This document shows positions 7,037-11,469 of a DNA stretch of 11,469 nt, piece after piece. The notes below the pieces were generated by a model. That model did no database searches. It saw nothing but the letters and a program-made list of their open reading frames with translations, and was not told the DNA's origin. The position numbers were made by a program, and so were the translations under genes. The DNA comes from RGIG5952 sp045627605 (GTDB taxonomy: Bacteria; Verrucomicrobiota; Kiritimatiellia; RFP12; JAAYLN01): NCBI GenBank assembly GCA_045627605.1, contig JAZQOA010000121.1:1-11469 (forward strand), read 5' to 3'. Numbering within the stretch: the stretch's first letter is position 1; every line of letters begins with the position of its first letter.

Positions 7037-7974
7037 GCCATTGCCGCGGCAGCCTTCTCGAAGTAAAGGTCGAGGTAGTCGGGCGAGAAGGCCGATGCAT
7101 GCGGGTAGAGATAGCAGTTCGGGCAGCGGCGGAGCGGCGATGTGGCGGGGAGGGGTTCGGCCTGGAAAACGTCGAGGACGGCGCCACCCAGGCGCCCCGC
7201 GTGGAGCGCGGCGGCGAGGGCGTCTTCGTCGACGAGGTTGCCGCGCCCGAAGTTGTAGAGGAAGGCGCCGCGTTTCATGAGCGAGAGTTTGCGCGCGTCA
7301 AGGAGCTTCGTCGTCGCGGCGCCCGAAGGGAGGAAGCAGACGACGTGGTCTGCTTCGGGAAGGACGGCGGGGAGATCTCCCGCCGTCGCCAGCGCGACAT
7401 CCGGGAATTCATCCCGGTATTCGGGGTGGGGCGACTGCGTGACGCCAACGAGGCGCGGGCCGAAGGGCTTCGCCATGCGCGCGAAGATCCTGCCGATGTG
7501 GCCGAAGCCGAGGATGGCGATCGTCGCGCCGGAGATCCGGCGGGCCGCCGCCGCCAGGCGCAGGCGGGGCCAGGCGGCGTCTTCGCCTGTCCCGTCTTTC
7601 ATTTCCCGGGCAAACGGCAGGATGCCGTGCGAAACCGCGAGGACGCAGGCAAGGGCCGTCTCGCCCATGATCGCCCCGTGGAACGTCCCGTAGTGCATCG
7701 TCACCTGCGGGGGCGGGGCGACATGGAAGTAGTCGCGCCCCGCCGCCGGCGTGCAGACGTGGCGCAGCTTCGGCGCGAGGGCGAACCACTCCTGCTTGAA
7801 GGACCAGACGAAGACAGCCGTGGCCCCGGGAAGATGCGCGGTGAATTCGCTTTCCGTACGGCAAACGACGACGGGAAGGTCGGCGTTGGCCGGGAGGAGC
7901 CTGCGGAAACGTTCGACCTGGGCGTCCGCGACGTTGAAGCAGGGAATGTCGTTTGGCAGGAAGACGAGGATCAC
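7021..7974 (-). CDS. D-2-hydroxyacid dehydrogenase (NAD(P)-dependent)
   Basis: A 317-aa cytosolic oxidoreductase of the D-isomer 2-hydroxyacid dehydrogenase family, which interconverts 2-keto acids and D-2-hydroxy acids. The nucleotide-binding glycine motif is GFGHIG at 156-161. The catalytic triad is intact with the usual spacing: R244 (NFGRGNLVDE), E273 (DVFQAEP) and H292 (YPHAS). After the second beta strand (LVGVTQSPHP, 175-184) there is no aspartate where NAD-specific members have one, which hints at NADP(H), as in glyoxylate/hydroxypyruvate reductases; this is inference. The catalytic half is close to the family, while the N-terminal substrate domain is less typical, so the substrate is unknown. 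The start is GTG at 7974 with a GAAAGG ribosome site 9 bases upstream; no better ATG is in frame. It lies 30 bases downstream of upp on the same strand and is probably co-transcribed with it, with no obvious metabolic link. Confidence 0.9.
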   Translation of the reverse strand: MILVFLPNDIPCFNVADAQVERFRRLLPANADLPVVVCRTESEFTAHLPGATAVFVWSFKQEWFALAPKLRHVCTPAAGRDYFHVAPPPQVTMHYGTFHGAIMGETALACVLAVSHGILPFAREMKDGTGEDAAWPRLRLAAAARRISGATIAILGFGHIGRIFARMAKPFGPRLVGVTQSPHPEYRDEFPDVALATAGDLPAVLPEADHVVCFLPSGAATTKLLDARKLSLMKRGAFLYNFGRGNLVDEDALAAALHAGRLGGAVLDVFQAEPLPATSPLRRCPNCYLYPHASAFSPDYLDLYFEKAAAAMARAED

Positions 7975-8004
7975 GGATGCGAACCTTTCAGCCGCGAGGG
8001 ACGG

Positions 8005-8625
8005 CTACTTCGTGCCGAAGAGTCGGTCGCCGGCGTCGCCCAGGCCGGGGAGGATGTAGTTGTGGTCGTTGAGCTGGCGGTCGACGCACGCGGTGTAGAT
8101 CGGGACGTCTGGGTGCGCCTTCTCGACGGCGGCGATTCCCTCGGGGCAGGAGACGATGCAGATGAAGACGATCTTGCGGAAGCCCTTCCCCTTGATGAGC
8201 GAAATCGCCGCGGAAGAGGAGCCGCCGGTCGCGAGCATCGGGTCGAGGACGATCGCCACGGAGTCGTCCTTCGCCTCGGGAAGCTTGGCGTAGTATTCGA
8301 TCGGCGCCGATGTGACGGGGTCGCGGTACATGCCGAGGAAGCCGATGCGGGCGTTGGGAACCATGTCCGTCAGCGCGTCGAGCATGCCGATGCCGGCGCG
8401 GAGAATCGGCACCAGGACGATTTCGGACTCGACGTGGTTGCAGCGCGCGGTTTCAAGCGGGGTCTCGACGTCGACTGGGGCGACCGGGATTTCGCGGAGC
8501 GCCTCGTAGGCGAGGAACTTGGAGATTTCGCCAATCAACTCGCGGAAGAGCTTGCTTCCGGTTGTTTTGTCGCGGACGAGGGAGAGCTTGTGCTGGACGA
8601 GCGGGTGCCTGACTTCTGTAAACAT
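8005..8625 (-). CDS. upp: Uracil phosphoribosyltransferase
   Basis: Upp makes UMP from uracil and PRPP (EC 2.4.2.9), the main uracil salvage step, in the cytosol. The 206-aa length is standard. The sequence carries the family's ILRAGIGMLDALTDMVP region (74-90), the PRPP-binding loop VLDPMLATGGSSSAA (126-140) and the uracil-binding C-terminus ILPGLGDAGDRLFGTK (191-206). All key parts are intact, so it should be active. The ATG at 8625 has a strong Shine-Dalgarno AGGAAAGG five bases upstream (8631-8638) and a good promoter (see 8662-8690). A D-2-hydroxyacid dehydrogenase gene follows 30 bases downstream. No uracil permease or pyrR-like leader is visible next to it. Confidence 0.97.
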   Translation of the reverse strand: MFTEVRHPLVQHKLSLVRDKTTGSKLFRELIGEISKFLAYEALREIPVAPVDVETPLETARCNHVESEIVLVPILRAGIGMLDALTDMVPNARIGFLGMYRDPVTSAPIEYYAKLPEAKDDSVAIVLDPMLATGGSSSAAISLIKGKGFRKIVFICIVSCPEGIAAVEKAHPDVPIYTACVDRQLNDHNYILPGLGDAGDRLFGTK

Positions 8626-8661
8626 GTTGGCCTTTCCTAATGCTGGGTTGATGTTTCGTCA

Positions 8662-8690
8662 ATTTTACTTTCCTTGCCCCCGTTCGTCAA
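8662..8690 (-). promoter_or_regulatory. Promoter of upp (TTGACG-17-TAAAAT)
   Basis: On the minus strand, TTGACG (8685-8690) and TAAAAT (8662-8667) are separated by the ideal 17 bases, giving a sigma-70-type promoter. The predicted leader to the upp ATG is about 30 bases and includes the AGGAAAGG ribosome site. It interleaves with the divergent esterase promoter. Confidence 0.7.
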
Positions 8691-8703
8691 GTTTTGATAA
8701 AAT
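8674..8703 (+). promoter_or_regulatory. Promoter of the esterase gene (TTGCCC-18-TGATAAAAT)
   Basis: TTGCCC (8674-8679), 18 bases, then TAAAAT (8698-8703) preceded by TG at -1n position, an extended -10. Only 7 bases separate the -10 from the ATG at 8711, so the mRNA should start at or next to the start codon. No Shine-Dalgarno fits that ATG. Confidence 0.6.
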
Positions 8704-8710
8704 TGGCGGT

Positions 8711-10690
8711 ATGAAAAGACCTTTTTTGACTGCGCTTTGCGCCTTGTCTGCCGCGCCCTGCCTCATGGGCGCCGTCCGCCCCGATTTCCTCTACCAGTCC
8801 AACATGGTGCTGGGCCACGGGCGTCCGCTTTCCATTACGGGCGTGGCGAAACCCGGCGGCAAGGTTGCCGTCGAGTTGCGTGGCGCAAGTTTCTCCGCCA
8901 TGGCGGGGGCTGACGGACGTTTCAGCGTGGCCATTGGCAGCCTGCCCGTCGTCAAGGAACCGTTCGACATCGTCGTGGCGGACGCCGACGGCCCCGTCGC
9001 GCTCACCAACGTCGTCTCAGGTTTGCTTCTTCTCGCTGGCGGACAGTCCAACATGGAAGTCCCCGTGAAGGAGGCGCTCAATCCCGAGGAAGAGGCCGCC
9101 GCCGCGAACTGGCCGCTGATCCGCGAATTCAAAGTCGAGCATGATTTCAACTACACCGTCCAGACGACGCTCAATGGCAAATGGACGCCCGTCAGTCCCT
9201 CTACCGCACCTGAAATTGGCGCAATCGGCTACTACACGGCGCGCATGCTCAGCCGTGAACTCGACGGCATCCCCGTCGGCATCATCAACAACTCCTACAG
9301 CGGGACGTCCATCCAGCCCTGGATGCCGGAAAGCTACCTCCGCGCCTCGAAACACTTCTCCGGTTCCCTCGGCGTCTTCGACCGCTTCAAGGCTCTCGGA
9401 CGCGACGGCACCATCGCCCGCCGCGAGGAACTTGGCAAGTCCTTCCTCTATGAGGACGAGGGCAACGAGGGCGAGGTCAAGGACTGGCACAAGACGCCGC
9501 AGGCCGACTGGAAGTCCATCGTCCTTCCCGACTGGCTTGAGACAATCTACGGCGAGACAACGGACGGCGCCTTCTGGTTCGCCCGCGAATTTGACCTTCC
9601 CGCCGACTTTGTCGGCAAGGACCTGGAGTTCCGCTCGGGGCCGATCGACGACTACGACATCACCTATTTCAACGGCGAAGCCGTCGGCAAGACCGGCGAG
9701 GAAACGCCCGATTCGTGGGACGTTCCCCGCGCCTACCGCGTTCCCGCCCGCTTGGTCAAGCCCGGGAAAAACTTCATCTCGATCCGCGTTTTCGACACCG
9801 CCCACGCCGGCGGGTTCCCCCCGAAGACAAAAATCTGCCTCGCCTGCGGCGAAAAGGAGTTTGACCTGACGGGCGAGTGGAAAATCAAGGACGAGAAACT
9901 CCTGAAGTCCCAGAGCTGGCCGCCGGATTACCTGACGCTGGTCAAGATCTACCACGCCGGCTCGGTCCTCTACAACGCGATGTTCGCCCCGCTCAAGGGA
10001 ACGCGTGTCGACGCGATTCTCTGGTACCAGGGCGAATCAAACGCGGGCAACCGGCATTACGGGGAAATCTTCTCGGATCTCATTGCGCAATGGCGCGCCG
10101 ATCTCGGAAGCGAAAACGCCCCATTTGTCTTCGTGCAGCTGGCGGCCTTCCAGGGACGCTCGGCCGACGCGGCGGACACGGGCGACTGGCCCGTCACGCG
10201 CGCCGAGCAGGCCAAGGCCCTCGCCCTCGAAAACGTCCGCATGGTCCCCGCCATCGACATCGGCGACGCCCACCGCATCCATCCGCTTAACAAGCAGGAA
10301 GTCGGTCGCCGCGCCGCCCTCTGGCTCCTTCAGGATTTTCTGGCGCCGGAACGCTTCAAGGGCGCGATCGCCTTCCCCGAGGCGACGGACGTTGTCCGTG
10401 ACGGACGCAAACTCGTTGTCAATCTCTCCGGGGCGGAAGGCCTGAAGACGGTTGACGGACGTTCGCCGCAAGGCTTTGCGGTTGTCGGCAAGCCCGACGC
10501 GAAGACCAGCAAGGTTCCGGCGGCTTGGGCGAAGGCCGAAATCAATGGCGGCAAGATTGTCGTCGAAATCCCCGCGGAACTGCCCGAACCCGTCGCCTTG
10601 CGCTACGCCTGGCAGATGAATCCCGACGTCAACACGGTGAACGGGCTTGGTTTCCCGATGCTGCCGTTCGAGATGCGGATTGATCTCTGA
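8711..10690 (+). CDS. Secreted SASA/sialate O-acetylesterase-like esterase
   Basis: A 659-aa secreted SGNH-type carbohydrate esterase of the SASA (DUF303) family, which removes acetyl groups from sugars; sialic acid is the eponymous substrate, but xylan- and other glycan-acetylesterases share the fold. A signal peptide (MKRPFLTALCALSAAPCLMGA) ends near residue 21. The nucleophile motif is GGQSNMEVP at 110-118 with Ser113. The conserved ILWYQGESNAG block is at 436-446, and the C-terminal block GDAHRIHPLNKQEVGRR at 518-534 carries the likely catalytic H524. Between about 265 and 390 a jelly-roll domain is inserted (WFAREFDLPADF, GPIDDYDITYFNGEAVG, FISIRVFDTA), as in the larger members, some of which are classed as CE20. 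A beta-rich tail follows from about 550. The frame stays open upstream to 8519, but that part overlaps upp; the ATG at 8711 is set by the signal peptide and promoter. A role in deacetylating host or plant glycans is inferred. Confidence 0.92.
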   Translation: MKRPFLTALCALSAAPCLMGAVRPDFLYQSNMVLGHGRPLSITGVAKPGGKVAVELRGASFSAMAGADGRFSVAIGSLPVVKEPFDIVVADADGPVALTNVVSGLLLLAGGQSNMEVPVKEALNPEEEAAAANWPLIREFKVEHDFNYTVQTTLNGKWTPVSPSTAPEIGAIGYYTARMLSRELDGIPVGIINNSYSGTSIQPWMPESYLRASKHFSGSLGVFDRFKALGRDGTIARREELGKSFLYEDEGNEGEVKDWHKTPQADWKSIVLPDWLETIYGETTDGAFWFAREFDLPADFVGKDLEFRSGPIDDYDITYFNGEAVGKTGEETPDSWDVPRAYRVPARLVKPGKNFISIRVFDTAHAGGFPPKTKICLACGEKEFDLTGEWKIKDEKLLKSQSWPPDYLTLVKIYHAGSVLYNAMFAPLKGTRVDAILWYQGESNAGNRHYGEIFSDLIAQWRADLGSENAPFVFVQLAAFQGRSADAADTGDWPVTRAEQAKALALENVRMVPAIDIGDAHRIHPLNKQEVGRRAALWLLQDFLAPERFKGAIAFPEATDVVRDGRKLVVNLSGAEGLKTVDGRSPQGFAVVGKPDAKTSKVPAAWAKAEINGGKIVVEIPAELPEPVALRYAWQMNPDVNTVNGLGFPMLPFEMRIDL

Positions 10691-10731
10691 CCATCATAAG
10701 TTGGACTTTCCCCGTTTTTTGAGCGGCGGAT

Positions 10732-10759
10732 TTTACAGAACCCTTTGTACGGCTAAAAT
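10732..10759 (+). promoter_or_regulatory. Candidate upstream promoter P1 (TTTACA-16-TAAAAT)
   Basis: TTTACA (10732-10737) and TAAAAT (10754-10759) are 16 bases apart, facing the surface-protein gene. It would start RNA near 10766, inside the small inverted repeat at 10759-10776. Weaker than the downstream promoter. Confidence 0.4.
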
Positions 10760-10776
10760 CACCTCCCGCAAGGTGA
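10759..10776. repeat. Short inverted repeat TCACCT/AGGTGA
   Basis: TCACCT (10759-10764) and AGGTGA (10771-10776) flank a 6-base loop. It sits between the two candidate promoters, so it could be an operator for a dimeric regulator. On the minus strand it is followed by TTTTA and could act as a weak terminator, but no gene is known to end here on that strand. Confidence 0.35.
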
Positions 10777-10786
10777 CGGTGCTTGC

Positions 10787-10816
10787 TTGACGCACTGCGG
10801 TTGGTTCTGCTATACT
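10787..10816 (+). promoter_or_regulatory. Main promoter P2 of the surface-protein gene
   Basis: TTGACG (10787-10792), 18 bases, then TATACT (10811-10816) preceded by TG at 10808-10809, an extended -10. This is the best plus-strand promoter in the window. Transcription should begin near 10823, giving either a leader of about 113 bases to the ATG at 10936 or a leaderless message using the in-frame ATG at 10825. Confidence 0.7.
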
Positions 10817-10842
10817 ACCGCTTGATGACAACGATAAGTTGC

Positions 10843-10876
10843 GATAATTGCGGTTTTCCCAAGGGGGGTAATTATC
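10843..10876 (+). promoter_or_regulatory. Leader hairpin of the surface-protein mRNA
   Basis: GATAATT (10843-10849) pairs with AATTATC (10870-10876), extended by a G-U pair. An inner stem pairs TTTCCC (10855-10860) with GGGGGG (10863-10868), with a four-base bulge on the left side and a loop around AA. It lies after the P2 start site and before the ribosome site (AAAAGG, 10921-10926). It matches no riboswitch I know. Confidence 0.35.
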
Positions 10877-10935
10877 TCCTGTTCCGGCGCGATTGCGTCG
10901 GCATTCGTTTTCACAATCCAAAAAGGTACTCAATC

Positions 10936-11469
10936 ATGAATAAGCTCGGTCAATTCGCCGCAGCGTGTGCTGCGGTGTTGTGTGCATTCGGCGCAATGGC
11001 GGAGTTGCCTGATGCGTTTGTCGAGTATGTCGAGTCGGACGGCTCGGCGTATTATGACACGGGAATTTGTCCGAGTCCGGCGAACACGCGCATGGTGGTC
11101 GCTTTCGCGCCGACGGAGGTGACAGGGGCCAATCGGTCTGTTTTTGGACTTTACTCCAGCGCTTGGGCCGATGTCGCCTATGTGCAGTATCTTTCGGACA
11201 AGAAGCTCTACGTGCACTGGGTCGGCGGCAAGACGGCGGTGGAAAGCGCCGTCTTGAACAAGGTCTATCTCTATGACTGCCTCGGCACCTCTGCGACAGT
11301 TAACGGCAACACCTATACGTATAACCGCACGAAGACCAGCGCGGTGGCATCGCAGTCGCTCTATCTCTTCGGCATCAACAGCGGCGGTGCACCGTACGGC
11401 ACGGGGTTGCCCCAGCGGCTTTATGGAGCACGTATCTATGCCGATGGAAAGACGCTGAGCGCCAATTAC
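10936..11469 (+). CDS. Secreted surface protein, LamG-like module (partial)
   Basis: The gene runs off the right edge; 178 codons are visible and no stop is reached. The signal peptide (MNKLGQFAAACAAVLCAFGAMA) should be cut after A22. The mature protein begins ELPDAFVEYVESDGSAYYDTGI, the hallmark opening of concanavalin/LamG-like jelly-roll modules ('YIESTGTQYIDTG' type), which I associate with large surface proteins of Kiritimatiellota and some gut Firmicutes and their phages. The rest fits such a module: strands around VVAFAPTE, SVFGLYSS, KLYVHWVGG, YTYNRTKT and SLYLFGINSGG, and a closing RLYGARIYADGKTLS at about 161-175. The role may be glycan binding or adhesion, and the full protein may be much longer with more repeats or a C-terminal anchor. 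The ATG at 10936 has an AAAAGG site 9 bases upstream. An in-frame ATG at 10825 would add 37 residues without a stop and cannot be excluded. Confidence 0.85.
   Translation, partial: MNKLGQFAAACAAVLCAFGAMAELPDAFVEYVESDGSAYYDTGICPSPANTRMVVAFAPTEVTGANRSVFGLYSSAWADVAYVQYLSDKKLYVHWVGGKTAVESAVLNKVYLYDCLGTSATVNGNTYTYNRTKTSAVASQSLYLFGINSGGAPYGTGLPQRLYGARIYADGKTLSANY

Noticed and set aside
7099..8640. Plus-strand open frame of 513 codons opposite the dehydrogenase and upp genes
   Set aside because: Same reason: an antisense shadow of two well-recognised proteins, with a low-complexity charged composition.
8519..8710. A start for the esterase gene upstream of 8711
   Set aside because: The extra 64 residues overlap upp and its promoter, lack a ribosome site, and would bury the signal peptide.
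10711..10720. T-run after the esterase stop as an intrinsic terminator
   Set aside because: Six Ts are present, but no stem of useful length precedes them.
10930..11217. Minus-strand open frame of 95 codons opposite the surface-protein gene
   Set aside because: Antisense to a protein with a clear signal peptide and module; no motif of its own.

Overview
This window looks like an ordinary, gene-dense stretch of a GC-rich bacterial chromosome. The best guess for the host is an uncultured member of the PVC group, most likely Kiritimatiellota or a relative. The guess rests on the secreted surface protein that begins at the right edge, whose module starts YVESDGSAYYDTG (a type I associate with that phylum), on the secreted SASA-type esterase next to it, and on the housekeeping variants seen here (HisI and PlsC subfamilies). 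It is an inference from style, not from a marker gene. I see no rRNA, tRNA, CRISPR array, insertion sequence or phage gene.

Left block (139-5147, all minus strand, so read right to left): a PlsC-type acyltransferase, a HisI-type phosphoribosyl-AMP cyclohydrolase, glucuronate isomerase UxaC, a small lipoprotein and a 582-residue secreted protein of unknown function. Gaps are 7, 39 and 8 bases, and the last two genes share one base (TAATG), so this is probably one operon of unrelated jobs: lipid synthesis, histidine synthesis, uronate use and two envelope proteins. The lipoprotein and the secreted protein are the least understood part of the window.

Middle block (5235-7005, plus strand): a half-size EamA/DMT-type membrane protein followed after one base by a MATE-family efflux transporter. 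It diverges from the left block across an 87-base intergenic region with a -10-like box facing each way. It converges with the next block over 15 bases.

Right-middle block (7021-8625, minus strand): uracil phosphoribosyltransferase Upp (pyrimidine salvage), then a D-2-hydroxyacid dehydrogenase with a GTG start, probably co-transcribed from a clear TTGACG-17-TAAAAT promoter.

Right block (8711 to the edge, plus strand): a secreted SASA/sialate O-acetylesterase-like enzyme whose promoter interleaves with that of upp, then a 245-base intergenic region with two promoter-like elements and a hairpin. After this begins a secreted surface protein cut off by the window edge. The most unusual signal in the window is regulatory. 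Three promoter-like -10 boxes lie only 7, 8 and 11 bases upstream of in-frame ATG codons, suggesting leaderless mRNAs. One of them would give the surface protein a 37-residue extension before its signal peptide. I did not find a convincing new defence, mobile or biosynthetic system.
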